DNA of 64,000 nucleotides from Propionicimonas sp020161015 (lineage in GTDB: Bacteria; Actinomycetota; Actinomycetes; Propionibacteriales; Propionibacteriaceae), in assembly GCF_964266745.1 (NCBI RefSeq), contig NZ_CAXWGX010000026.1, positions 310,001 to 374,000 of the forward strand, read 5' to 3'. Below the pieces are notes generated by a model. It was given only the letters and a program-made list of their open reading frames with translations. It was not told the origin of the DNA and made no database searches. Position numbers and translations under genes: made by a program. Of the stretch, positions 45,305 to 53,969 are shown in pieces (positions within the stretch are counted from its first letter, which is position 1; every line of letters starts with the position of its first letter).

Positions 45305-46234
45305 TCAGGCCAGTTGCAGGGCCCGGGCGATGATCAGCACGAGCAGGACGACGGCCAGGGCGGACATCCCCACGACCTGGAAGCGCCGGCGTGACTCCCG
45401 CGGCGCGTAGGCGATCAGGGCGGTGACGAGGGCGCCGGCGAGGAGCCCGCCGATGTGTCCCTGCCACGAGATGCCGGCGCCGATGAAGCTGTAGGCGAGG
45501 TTGACGCCGAGGAGGATGAGGATCGTCCGCACGTCGCCGTGCACCTTGTACGCGATCACCCCCAGCGCGCCGAGCAGCCCGAACACGATCCCGGACGCGC
45601 CGTTGGTCTGCGACTGCGGGTTCGACAGCCACATGACCGCCGCTGATGCCCCGAGGGCGGAGAGCCCGCAGACCGCGAGGAACCGGCCGCGTCCCAGCAC
45701 CTGTTCCAGGGACGGCCCGAGGAACCACAGGTTGATCAGGTTCAGGCCGATGTGGATCACGTCCACGTGGGTGAAGGCGCTGGTGAGCACCTGCCAGAAC
45801 CACCCGTCGGCCACGCCGGGCAGCCAGCGCCCGTCCGCCATCGCCTCGCAGACGGCGCGACCGGCGTCGGGGTAGAACGAGTCCGGCTGCGCCACCGAGC
45901 CGCAACGCCCCGCGGGCATCAGCGCGAGCGCGTCGAAGAGCCGGCTGCTGAAGCCGCCGGTGAGCAGGATGCCCACCCACACCACCACGTTGACCGCGAT
46001 CAGGGTGAGCGTCGTGGCCTGCGGGTTCCTGGATCGTGTCCCGCCGTACACGCCCTCGTTCTGCCGGGTCTGGCGTGCGCCCGTCGCCACGCACTCCGGG
46101 CACTGGAAGCCGACCGCTGCGCTGATCATGCAGTCGCCGCAGATCGGGCGTCCGCACCGCTGGCACCGGATGTACGTCGGACGATCAGGGTGGCGGTAGC
46201 AGCCGTAGGCGGGCGGCTCCTGCGGCTGGCTCAT
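45305..46234 (-). CDS. Rhomboid family intramembrane serine protease
   Basis: A 309-aa protein. Residues about 8-45 are a Cys/His-rich B-box-like zinc motif (GCYRHPDRPTYIRCQRCGRPICGDCM...CPEC), then six or seven TM helices. The catalytic Ser is in GASGIVFGLLG and the catalytic His in WQGHIGGLLAGA; HIGLNLINLWFLGP is the family HxxxN motif. TATCGT (46242-46247) is 7 bp before the ATG, so leaderless. Cleaves membrane proteins; target unknown. Divergent from the patatin gene. Confidence 0.9.
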   Translation of the reverse strand: MSQPQEPPAYGCYRHPDRPTYIRCQRCGRPICGDCMISAAVGFQCPECVATGARQTRQNEGVYGGTRSRNPQATTLTLIAVNVVVWVGILLTGGFSSRLFDALALMPAGRCGSVAQPDSFYPDAGRAVCEAMADGRWLPGVADGWFWQVLTSAFTHVDVIHIGLNLINLWFLGPSLEQVLGRGRFLAVCGLSALGASAAVMWLSNPQSQTNGASGIVFGLLGALGVIAYKVHGDVRTILILLGVNLAYSFIGAGISWQGHIGGLLAGALVTALIAYAPRESRRRFQVVGMSALAVVLLVLIIARALQLA

Positions 46235-46241
46235 GCCCAGC

Positions 46242-46304
46242 ACGATACCGGGGCGGCCAATGGACGCCGGCGCGGCGTCACCGCAGGCGGCCGCGCAACA
46301 TAAT
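46242..46304. promoter_or_regulatory. Back-to-back leaderless promoters of rhomboid and patatin genes
   Basis: Minus strand TATCGT (46242-46247) is 7 bp from the rhomboid ATG; plus strand CATAAT (46299-46304) is 6 bp from the patatin ATG 46311. Confidence 0.5.
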
Positions 46305-46310
46305 GGACGC

Positions 46311-47324
46311 ATGAGCGGCAAGCGGGTGGCACTGGTCCTCGGCTCGGGCGGAGCGCGAGGCTACGCCCACATCGGCGCGATCCAGGTGCTGGCGGAGCGG
46401 GGCTACGAGGTCGTCGCCGTTGCCGGCAGCTCGATGGGGGCCCTCGTCGGCGGCCTCCTCGCCGCCGGCAAGCTGGAGGAGTACACCGAGTGGGTCACCA
46501 CCCTCTCCCAGCGCGACGTCCTCCGCCTGCTGGACCCGGCCCTCAGCGGGCCGGGGGCGATCCGGCTGGAACGCGTGCTCGCCCGCATGAGCGAGATCCT
46601 CGACGGCGCGCTGATCGAGGACCTGCCGATCCCCTACACGGCGGTGGCGACCGACATCGGTGCCCGCCGGGAGGTCTGGTTCACGTCCGGGCCGGTGGAC
46701 GTGGCCATCCGCGCGTCCGTGGCCATCCCTGCGCTGATCACGCCGATCATGGTCAACGGCCGGCTCCTGGTGGACGGCGGCGTCCTCAACCCGGTGCCGA
46801 TGGACCCGGTGATCGGCGTGGACGCGGACCTGACCGTCGCGGTCAACCTCAGCGGCGAGAAGGGACGCCCTCCCGGGACGCCGACCAGGGAGAGCTCGGC
46901 CCAACGACCCCCGACGGAGTGGCTCGACCGGTTCCTCAAGGGCGCGTCGGGGGTGTGGGAGAACGACTTCGTCGCCTCGATCCTCGCCCGGTTCGGCAAG
47001 GGTCACAACGCCGAGGACCACACGGCAGCGCCGGCCTTCGAGCCGCCGCCGCCGGGCCTGGGCATCGCCGACGTGACCGCCATGTCCCTGGACACGATGG
47101 GCGCCCTGATCACCCGCTACCGTCTCGCCGCGATGCCACCCGACGTGCTGGTCAGCGTCCCGGGGGACGCGGCCAAGGCCATGGAGTTCCACCGGGCGGA
47201 GGAGCTCATCGCGCTCGGCCGGACCCTCACCGAGGCCGCGCTCGACGAGGCGCGGCGAGACGACCTCGACGAGGCGGGAGCCATCCCCGCACTGGAGCCG
47301 GCGCCGGTGGGCGACGTGCCCTGA
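46311..47324 (+). CDS. Patatin-like phospholipase (RssA type)
   Basis: A 337-aa lipid acyl hydrolase. The oxyanion loop GSGGARGYAHIG, the catalytic Ser in GSSMGALVGG and the catalytic Asp in DGGVLNPVP form the patatin Ser-Asp dyad. The C-terminal 120 residues are helical and acidic. Likely acts on membrane phospholipids. A second, shorter patatin gene is at 58216. Confidence 0.9.
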   Translation: MSGKRVALVLGSGGARGYAHIGAIQVLAERGYEVVAVAGSSMGALVGGLLAAGKLEEYTEWVTTLSQRDVLRLLDPALSGPGAIRLERVLARMSEILDGALIEDLPIPYTAVATDIGARREVWFTSGPVDVAIRASVAIPALITPIMVNGRLLVDGGVLNPVPMDPVIGVDADLTVAVNLSGEKGRPPGTPTRESSAQRPPTEWLDRFLKGASGVWENDFVASILARFGKGHNAEDHTAAPAFEPPPPGLGIADVTAMSLDTMGALITRYRLAAMPPDVLVSVPGDAAKAMEFHRAEELIALGRTLTEAALDEARRDDLDEAGAIPALEPAPVGDVP

Positions 47325-47364
47325 CCTGCCAGCGCGGACGCGCAGTGCTGTGCCGTCCGAGGGC

Positions 47365-48072
47365 TCAGGCGGCGCCCACGTCGTGCAGGTGGTGGCGCAG
47401 GTCGTGGAGCATGTAGCGGCCGAGGGTGTCGAGGGTGAAGGCAGAACCGTTGCTTCGGGTGCCGGGACGCGACCACTCGTGCTCGGCCACGTCCGTCCAG
47501 CCGGCGGCGTTCTCCTGTGCGGCGTCGGCGATCTCCGACGACACCGTCGCCGGGTCCTGCTCCCAGTAGCGCTCCTCCAGGGCGGTCGCGTCCTGGTCCC
47601 AATTCGGGAACACAGGGTTGTCCTGGGTGCGGATGAGCGCCGCGCGCCCGGTGAAGATGCGCAGCACGTCCCGCACGTGGCACCCGTACTCCAGCGGTGA
47701 CCACACCTGCGCTGCGGGGCGGGTGGCGACGTCCGGCCGCGCGAGCACCTGCGCCCAGGCCGACGTCGACTCGAGCACGAGCCGGGGCAGGTCGTGGGCG
47801 TCCACCGACGCGGCGGTGTAGCCGCACTCGGGGCACGCGCGGTCGAGGACGAACGTCCAGTCCTTGTCGTCCGGTTCGGGGGCCTTCGGCGTCTGCATCG
47901 GCTCAGGATAGGCACGCGACGGCATGCGCAACACCACCTGACCGGAGTCGAGGTCGAGGGGTTGCGGACCCGTCCCGCCCTTGTCGGCCTCGACCACGAG
48001 CATCTTCTCGAGGTCCTTCTGCTCGCGGGTGTGCCGCAGGCCGGGGTTGAACAGCTCGAAGAAGTCGCTCAT
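47365..48072 (-). CDS. DUF6191-like segment fused to a DinB-family domain
   Basis: A 235-aa protein in one frame. Residues 1-50 (MSDFFELFNPGLRHTREQ ... LDLDSGQVVLRMP) resemble DUF6191; from about 65 a CPECGY motif leads into a DinB-like four-helix bundle (WSPLEYGCHVRDVLRIF, LGRYMLHDLRHHLHDV) with His residues suited to metal binding. The same DinB type usually stands alone and starts at MQTPK-like sequence, so this could be a fusion or two genes with a lost stop. DinB relatives include mycothiol-dependent transferases. It lies 7 bp after the DUF2199 gene. Confidence 0.72.
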   Translation of the reverse strand: MSDFFELFNPGLRHTREQKDLEKMLVVEADKGGTGPQPLDLDSGQVVLRMPSRAYPEPMQTPKAPEPDDKDWTFVLDRACPECGYTAASVDAHDLPRLVLESTSAWAQVLARPDVATRPAAQVWSPLEYGCHVRDVLRIFTGRAALIRTQDNPVFPNWDQDATALEERYWEQDPATVSSEIADAAQENAAGWTDVAEHEWSRPGTRSNGSAFTLDTLGRYMLHDLRHHLHDVGAA

Positions 48073-48079
48073 GCCCGGT

Positions 48080-48580
48080 TCAACGCTGGACGAGCTCGGC
48101 AAACTCCGCCACGCGGTGCAGCGCGATGCCCTCGCGCTGCTCGTCCGCCAGCTGGTGGTGCGAGCTGGGCGAGATCATCAGCAGCGGCGTCATGCCGGGG
48201 TCGCGGGTGTAGATCGTGATCTGGAGGCCGCGCGTGGGCTGCTCGTAGGGCAGCTCCGTGGCCAGCCGTCCACTGAGCGGAGCCGAGGCCGCCCGGTTCG
48301 GGTCGCTCCAGGTGTGGGCGATCGCCGCCATCGAGGTCTCGTCCACCTCGACCCAGACCGACCACACGAAGACGTCCGGCTCGGGAAGGGTGACGGGCAG
48401 CTGGATGTGGCCGCGGATGAAGTGCCGCGTCTCGCCGCGGAACGGCATGATGCACACGTCGGGGGTCAGCTCGGCCTCCAGGCGCTCGCCCGCCGTGACC
48501 GACATCCAGTCGTCCGGGGCGGAGGTGCCGAGCACCCGGGACAGGTCGCGATGGACCTGTCGGCACACCTCGCAAGGCAT
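48080..48580 (-). CDS. DUF2199 domain protein
   Basis: A 166-aa protein starting MPCEVCRQVHRDL, a CxxC-x2-H start typical of DUF2199, and ending with HHQLADEQREGIALHRVAEF, the conserved C-terminal block of the family. Function unknown; a small zinc site is possible. It directly precedes the DinB-type gene on the same strand (7 bp). Confidence 0.78.
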   Translation of the reverse strand: MPCEVCRQVHRDLSRVLGTSAPDDWMSVTAGERLEAELTPDVCIMPFRGETRHFIRGHIQLPVTLPEPDVFVWSVWVEVDETSMAAIAHTWSDPNRAASAPLSGRLATELPYEQPTRGLQITIYTRDPGMTPLLMISPSSHHQLADEQREGIALHRVAEFAELVQR

Positions 48581-48781
48581 ACCCGTACCCCCAATGACCG
48601 GGACCATGGGGCCAATCCTCCACCCCGGGGAGGCGTCGCGTGGCGAAAGCCTCGAATTGTTACCCGTGGGACCGCGTGGCCTCTGGCGGGTCGGCGTGTG
48701 GGATTGCCTGCCACGTCCGGAGCGCTCCCACAGAGCCCGCCCAGGTCGCGGGCCGGATCGCGGCCGACCGCCGGCGCGGGT

Positions 48782-48797
48782 TAGGTTGGCAACCATG
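48782..48797 (+). promoter_or_regulatory. Leaderless promoter of the Hsp70-like gene
   Basis: TAGGTT (48782-48787), 7 bp, ATG 48795. Confidence 0.6.
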
Positions 48798-50306
48798 CAG
48801 CTGGGCGTCGACTTCGGAACCACCCGCACCCTGGTCGCGCGCGCCGACCGGGGCAACTACCCGGTGGTCGCCTTCCTCGACACCGACGGGGACGCCCAGG
48901 AGTACTTCCCGTCGCTGGTCGCACTGCGCGGCTCCCGGCTCGTCCACGGCTTCGAGGCCGTCGCCGCCGTGCGGGACGGAGCGCCGCACGTGCGCTCGGT
49001 CAAGCGACTGCTCGGGCAGCCGTCCGCCACCGCCACCACACCCGTGGTGATCGGGACGAAGACCTTCGGGCTCCTCGAGGTGCTCACCGGGTACCTGACC
49101 GCGTTGCGGACGGCGCTGGGCAACGCGTCCAACATCGCCGGGGAGTTCCGTGCCGCCACGAGCAAACGGACCGTGGTGTCGGTGCCCGCCCACGCGCACG
49201 GGGCGCAGCGCTTCCTGACGCTCGAGGCGTTCCGCCAGGCAGGCTTCGACGTGGCCGGGCTGGTGAACGAGCCGTCCGCCGCCGGCTTCGAGTACAGCCA
49301 CCGGCAGGGGCGGACGCTGACCTCCCGACGCAACCAGGTGCTCGTCTACGACCTGGGCGGGGGCACCTTCGACGCGTCCCTGGTGGAGGTGGCCGGGACC
49401 CGGCACGACGTGGTGGGCTCGGTCGGGGTGAACCGCCTCGGCGGCGACGACTTCGACCAGGTGCTCGCCGAGCTGGCGCTGGAGGCCGCGGGACGGCCGT
49501 CCGTGCCCGCCGCGGAGCGCGCCGCCCTGCTGGAGGAGTGCCGGGAGGCGAAGGAGCGGCTCAGCCCCCAGTCCAAGCGGATCACCGTCGAGGTCGCCGG
49601 CGCCCCGGTGACGGTGTCGGTCGCGGACTTCTACGCTGCGACGGAGGGTCTCGTGCTGGCCAGCCTGGAGGCGATGGCGCCGCTGGTGTCCGAGCTGGCG
49701 GACGAGATCGACCAGCTGAGCGGCCAGGTGGCCGGCATCTACCTCGTCGGGGGTGGCAGTGGCCTGCCGCTCGTGCCGCGGCTGCTGCGCGAACGGTTCG
49801 GACGCCGGGTGCACCGCTCGCCGTACCCGGCGGCGTCCACGGCCATCGGGCTGGCGATCGCCGCGGACCCGGCGTCCGGCTACTCGCTGACCGACCGCCT
49901 CTGGCGGGGCTTCGGCGTGTTCCGCGAGCTCGACCGGGGCCGGGCCATCGGGTTCGACCAGCTCGTCGACCGCAACACCGCGCTGCCGGCGCACGGCGAG
50001 CTGGTGGTGACCCGGCGTTACCGGGCCGTCCACAACGTCGGCTGGTACCGGTTCGTCGAGTACGCGGACGTGGACGCCGCCGGCGAGCCGAGCGGTGACC
50101 TGGCGCCCATCGCCGAGGTCCGGTTCCCCTTCGACCCGTCGCTCCAGGGGCGTGCACGGCTCGACCACGTTCCGGTGGAGCGCTGGGGACACGGTCCGAC
50201 CGTCGAGGAGGCCTACCGGATCGACCCGAACGGCATCGTCAGCGTCCGCATCACCGACACCTCGACGGGCTACAGCCAGGTCTACGGCCTGGGCAGCGGC
50301 AGCTGA
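48795..50306 (+). CDS. Hsp70-like ATPase (short DnaK relative)
   Basis: A 503-aa protein with an Hsp70/actin-fold ATPase domain: phosphate 1 DFGTTRTLVA, phosphate 2 VLVYDLGGGTFDASLVEV, NEPSAAGFEY and the adenosine motif IYLVGGGSGLPLVPRLL. After about residue 360 there is a roughly 140-residue beta-rich segment instead of a normal substrate-binding domain with lid, so it is not DnaK itself. Such proteins are common in actinobacteria with unknown clients. A GTG/ATG upstream frame overlaps the DUF2199 gene and is rejected. Confidence 0.88.
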   Translation: MQLGVDFGTTRTLVARADRGNYPVVAFLDTDGDAQEYFPSLVALRGSRLVHGFEAVAAVRDGAPHVRSVKRLLGQPSATATTPVVIGTKTFGLLEVLTGYLTALRTALGNASNIAGEFRAATSKRTVVSVPAHAHGAQRFLTLEAFRQAGFDVAGLVNEPSAAGFEYSHRQGRTLTSRRNQVLVYDLGGGTFDASLVEVAGTRHDVVGSVGVNRLGGDDFDQVLAELALEAAGRPSVPAAERAALLEECREAKERLSPQSKRITVEVAGAPVTVSVADFYAATEGLVLASLEAMAPLVSELADEIDQLSGQVAGIYLVGGGSGLPLVPRLLRERFGRRVHRSPYPAASTAIGLAIAADPASGYSLTDRLWRGFGVFRELDRGRAIGFDQLVDRNTALPAHGELVVTRRYRAVHNVGWYRFVEYADVDAAGEPSGDLAPIAEVRFPFDPSLQGRARLDHVPVERWGHGPTVEEAYRIDPNGIVSVRITDTSTGYSQVYGLGSGS

Positions 50307-50352
50307 CCGCTCCGCCGGCGACCCGCTCCGCCGGCGACCCGCTCCGCCGGCG
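50306..50352. repeat. Three tandem 15-16 bp units after the Hsp70-like gene
   Basis: ACCCGCTCCGCCGGCG is repeated three times (first unit one base shorter), starting in the stop codon. Confidence 0.85.
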
Positions 50353-50388
50353 CCCCCCGCCAGACCCGCTCAGCCAACCCCGCTCACC

Positions 50389-50573
50389 GTCGAGGGCCAG
50401 CGTTATGGCCGAGGGCTCGTGCACAGGTGCTGGCCCTCGACGCTAAGGCTGGCCCTAGGTGCTGGAGGCTGGCCCTCGGTGCTGGAGGCTGGCGCTCGCG
50501 TGGGAAGGCTGGCGCTCGCGTGGGAAGGGCCCTCGCGTGGGAAGGCTGACCCTCGCGTGGGAAGGCTGGCTGA
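50389..50573. repeat. Compound repeat array of the GAGGGCCAGC family
   Basis: Starts with CGAGGGCCAGCGTTATGG and an inverted copy (GCTGGCCCTCGACGCTAAGG), then two units of GGTGCTGGAGGCTGGCCCTC and four units near GGAAGGCTGGCGCTCGCGTG. The first part matches the block at 35210-35257. Confidence 0.88.
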
Positions 50574-50595
50574 CGGCGGCGGACGGGTCCCCGGA

Positions 50596-52782
50596 TCAGG
50601 GGAGCTCGACGACGTGGCGGGCGCCGCGGTGGCGGAAGGTGAACTTCAGGCGGGTCCACTCCGGCGGCAGGGCGGGGTGGACCTCCCAGCCGTCGCGGGT
50701 GAGGGTGAGGCCGGCGAACCCGAAGACGACGGCCTGCCACAGGCCACCGGCTGACGCGCCGTGGATGCCGTCCGACGCGTTGCCGCGCACGTCCTCGAGG
50801 TCGGCGCGGGCTGCCCGAAGGAAGTGCGTGTACGCCGTCGCCGGCTCGCCGGCCCTGGCCGCCACCGCGGCGCTGACCGCCGGCCCCAGGCTCGAGCCGT
50901 GCTCGTGGTCGGTGCGCACGTCGTAGTACGCGACGTTCGCCCGCAGCGACTCCTGGTCGAACAGCCGTGGCAGCTGGAACGCCAGCATGAGCACGTCCGG
51001 CTGCTTGATGGTGCGCGTGTGCTGGACGCCCTCGATGCCCAGCAGCGACTGCATGGACGCCGACCGGGACGGGTTGCGCAGCCGCGCCAGGTCCACGTCC
51101 CCCAGGTCGAAGTAGCCGGCGAACTGCTCGATGACGCCCCCCTCCACGCGCCCGCGGACGATCCCCGCAGCCACGCGCGCCCACCGCTCCCGCTCCGCAG
51201 CGTCGATGCCGAGGGACGCCGCCAGGGCCGCCGCCCGCCCGGGCACCGTGCGCTCCAGCCAGACCAGCACCCGCTCGGCCGTCGACAGGTGCCAGGCGGC
51301 CACAGCGTTGGTGTAGGCGTTGTCGTCGACGTGCTCGTGGTACTCGTCGGGCCCGATCACGTCCCGGTAGTGGAAACCGCCCGCGTCGTCCGGCTCGGCG
51401 CGGGAGGCCCAGTACCGGGCACCGTCCAGCAGCAGCTCTGCACCCTCGCGGCGCAGGAACTCGTCATCGCCGGTGGCCCGCCAGTACAGCATCACCGCCA
51501 GGGCGATGTCCGCGGTGATGTGCAGTTCGAGGTCGCCGGTCCAGATGCGGACGCGGCTGGCCGGGTCGGCCGGGTCCTCCAGCCACGGAGGGGTCACCTC
51601 CTGGCCCGTCCCTGCGCTCTCCCACGGGAACTGCGCGCCGGCGAACCCCCCGGCGGCGGCCTTCGCGCGGGCGCCGGCGAGGCGCCGGTGGCGGTAGGCG
51701 AGCATGTTGCGGGCCACGTCGGGCTGGGTGAAGGTGAAGAAGGGCAGCATGAACGACTCGGTGTCCCAGAACACGTGGTGGCGGTACCCGTAGCCGGACA
51801 GGCCCTTCGCGCCGATGCTCGCGTCCTCGGTGAACCGCGGGGCCGCACACACCAGCTGGAACAGGTTGAAGCGCACGGCGAGCTGCGCCTCCGGGTCGCC
51901 GTCGATCTCGAGGTCGCTGTCCGCCCAGACCTGGCCCCATGCCGCGCCGGAGGCGGCCAGGGCCGAGGCCCAGCCCAGCCCGCCCAGGCGCTCGGACACC
52001 TCGCGGGCCAGCGCCAACGGCAGCTCGGTGTCCAGGCCGGGCACGATGCCGACCGAGCGCACGATCTCGACCGGCTCGCCGGCGCGCAGCCGCAGCCGGT
52101 AGTCCCCGGACGGCGCGCCGTCCGCGTCGCCCGGAGTGAACGCCGCGGGCTGGGACACCGTCGTCCGGACGACGACCGCCACGGGAATCCCGGTCGCCCG
52201 GGTGACCGTGACCAGCGTGATGCCGTCCTCGCTCGCCGACTGGCCGACAAGGCGCCAGTGCAGGAGGCCGGTGTTCTCGACGTGCATGCTCGCCCCGACC
52301 CGCACCCGGAGGTCGGCCTCGCCCCCGGCCAGGCGGACGGTGGTGCGCAGCATCGCGCCGTGGGGCTCGACAAGGCTGATGAACCGCTCGTGCCGGACCG
52401 CCAGCTCCGCATCCGCGTCGGCCGGCCAGGCGAACTCGCGCGCCAGCAGCCCGCTGCGCAGGTCGAGCACCTGGCGTCCTGACGCGCCCTCCTCCTCGCG
52501 CACGCGGCGGCCGTCCAGCCACAGGTCGAGGCCCCACCACCGCGGCAGGCAGGCAAGCTCGGTGGCGTGGACGGGCATGTCGTCCCACACCCGGTGCATG
52601 AACGAGCCGGCCAGCTCCTGCGGGTGCCCCTCCTCCAGCGAGCCGCGCAGGCTGAGGTTGCCGTTGCCGATCGTGAAGATGGTCTCCCGGTGGCTGAGGC
52701 GGCCGGGGTCGGTGTCGGTGGACGACACCTGCCAGCCGGCGGCGTCGGTGCCGGTCAGGGCGACGGGACGGCTACCGGTCAT
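50596..52782 (-). CDS. Glycoside hydrolase family 65 (disaccharide phosphorylase)
   Basis: A 728-aa phosphorylase of maltose, trehalose, kojibiose or a similar disaccharide. The N-terminal beta-sandwich begins at ETIFTIGNGNLSLRG; the (alpha/alpha)6 barrel carries FWDTESFMLPF and the general acid Glu480 in VIGPDEYHEHVDDNAYTN; a phosphate-binding KQPDVLML and HGSSLGPAVSA complete the site. Which disaccharide is used cannot be read from sequence. It is divergent from a LacI regulator with an operator-like palindrome between. Confidence 0.9.
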   Translation of the reverse strand: MTGSRPVALTGTDAAGWQVSSTDTDPGRLSHRETIFTIGNGNLSLRGSLEEGHPQELAGSFMHRVWDDMPVHATELACLPRWWGLDLWLDGRRVREEEGASGRQVLDLRSGLLAREFAWPADADAELAVRHERFISLVEPHGAMLRTTVRLAGGEADLRVRVGASMHVENTGLLHWRLVGQSASEDGITLVTVTRATGIPVAVVVRTTVSQPAAFTPGDADGAPSGDYRLRLRAGEPVEIVRSVGIVPGLDTELPLALAREVSERLGGLGWASALAASGAAWGQVWADSDLEIDGDPEAQLAVRFNLFQLVCAAPRFTEDASIGAKGLSGYGYRHHVFWDTESFMLPFFTFTQPDVARNMLAYRHRRLAGARAKAAAGGFAGAQFPWESAGTGQEVTPPWLEDPADPASRVRIWTGDLELHITADIALAVMLYWRATGDDEFLRREGAELLLDGARYWASRAEPDDAGGFHYRDVIGPDEYHEHVDDNAYTNAVAAWHLSTAERVLVWLERTVPGRAAALAASLGIDAAERERWARVAAGIVRGRVEGGVIEQFAGYFDLGDVDLARLRNPSRSASMQSLLGIEGVQHTRTIKQPDVLMLAFQLPRLFDQESLRANVAYYDVRTDHEHGSSLGPAVSAAVAARAGEPATAYTHFLRAARADLEDVRGNASDGIHGASAGGLWQAVVFGFAGLTLTRDGWEVHPALPPEWTRLKFTFRHRGARHVVELP

Positions 52783-52824
52783 TGCTCACTCCCAGGGGTC
52801 GGGCCCATCGCGGGCACAGCGGGC

Positions 52825-52838
52825 TGGCAACGTCTCCA
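52825..52838. promoter_or_regulatory. LacI-type operator between GH65 and lacI genes
   Basis: TGGCAACGTCTCCA is an imperfect palindrome TGGnnACGTnnCCA with the central CG typical of LacI-family sites. It is 43 bp from the GH65 start. Confidence 0.5.
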
Positions 52839-52941
52839 CCGATGAAACCAGCCCCGCGGGCCCGCTTGACGAAGGACTCGCCGGGATGGTGATACTGGCG
52901 GGCGCCCGGGGTACCGGGCGCGCGAGACGGAGGGCCGGCCG

Positions 52942-53958
52942 ATGGGGGACGGGGCGGCGCGGCTGGAGGGCCGTCCGACACTGGGCAGCCTTGCGCGCGA
53001 GCTGGGGGTGTCCCGCCAGACCGTCTCCAACGTGCTGAACAATCCCGAGCTCGTCACCGAGAGCACCCGCCGTCGCGTGCTCGCAGCCCTCGAGGGCACC
53101 GGCTACCGGCCCGCCCCGGGACGTCGCGTGCCGCACACGCAGCGCCCGATGGCCATCGCCCTGCGCCTCTACCCGGCCGGGGACGGGGTCAACGGCACCC
53201 TGATGGACCGGTTCACCCACCGCATCACCGAGTACGCGCAGCAGCGCGGCTACCGGATCAGCCTGCTCAGCGCCCGCGACGCGGCCGACGAGGTGCGGCT
53301 GCTGTCGGAGCTCCACCACGACTGGGCGATCGACGCCGCCGTCCTCACCGACACCTACGCCGGGGACCCGCGTCCGGGCCTGCTGGTGCAGCGCAGCATC
53401 CCCTTCGTCGCGTTCGGACGGCCCTGGGGTGACGAGGCGGCCACGCACTCGTGGGTGGACGTGGACGGGCGCGCGGGCACCCTCGCCGCGACGTCCCACC
53501 TGCGCGCGCTCGGGCACACCCGCATCGGCTACGTCGGGCCGGAGGCGCCCGGCGTCTGCGACGACCGGCGCAGCGGCTGGCGCGACGGGGTGGCCGGCGC
53601 CGGACCCGACCCCGAGGACCTGCAGGAGGTCGTCGCGTTCGACACCGCGCGGGTGGGCGCGGAGGCCGCCCGGCGGCTCCAGGCGCGCGGCGCGACCGCC
53701 CTCGTCTGCGGCAGCGACACGCTCGCCTTCGGTGCGGTGACCGCCCTGCGGCGGGCGGGGACGACCCTGCCGGTGATCGGCTTCGACGACACCCCGGTCG
53801 CCCGCGCGCTGGGCATCTCCAGCGTCGCCCAGCCCGTGGAGGCGGCGGCCCAGCGCCTGATCGACATCCTGCTCAGCGAGGGCCCGGCGACCAGGCCGCG
53901 CCAGGTGCTGCTCGAACCGCACCTCGTGCTGCGCAACCTGGAGCCGTTCGTCTCCTGA
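52942..53958 (+). CDS. LacI family transcriptional regulator
   Basis: A 338-aa repressor. Helix-turn-helix is TLGSLARELGVSRQTVSNVLNNPELV (about residues 13-38), the hinge TGYRPAPGRR, and the sugar-binding core from about 65 to 335 (FGRPWGDE, WVDVDGRAG, IGFDDTPVARALG). GGAGGG precedes the ATG by 7 bp. TTGACG (52866-52871) and GATACT (52891-52896) could be its promoter. Likely controls the divergent GH65 gene in response to a disaccharide. Confidence 0.9.
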   Translation: MGDGAARLEGRPTLGSLARELGVSRQTVSNVLNNPELVTESTRRRVLAALEGTGYRPAPGRRVPHTQRPMAIALRLYPAGDGVNGTLMDRFTHRITEYAQQRGYRISLLSARDAADEVRLLSELHHDWAIDAAVLTDTYAGDPRPGLLVQRSIPFVAFGRPWGDEAATHSWVDVDGRAGTLAATSHLRALGHTRIGYVGPEAPGVCDDRRSGWRDGVAGAGPDPEDLQEVVAFDTARVGAEAARRLQARGATALVCGSDTLAFGAVTALRRAGTTLPVIGFDDTPVARALGISSVAQPVEAAAQRLIDILLSEGPATRPRQVLLEPHLVLRNLEPFVS

Positions 53959-53969
53959 GGCGACGGCGC

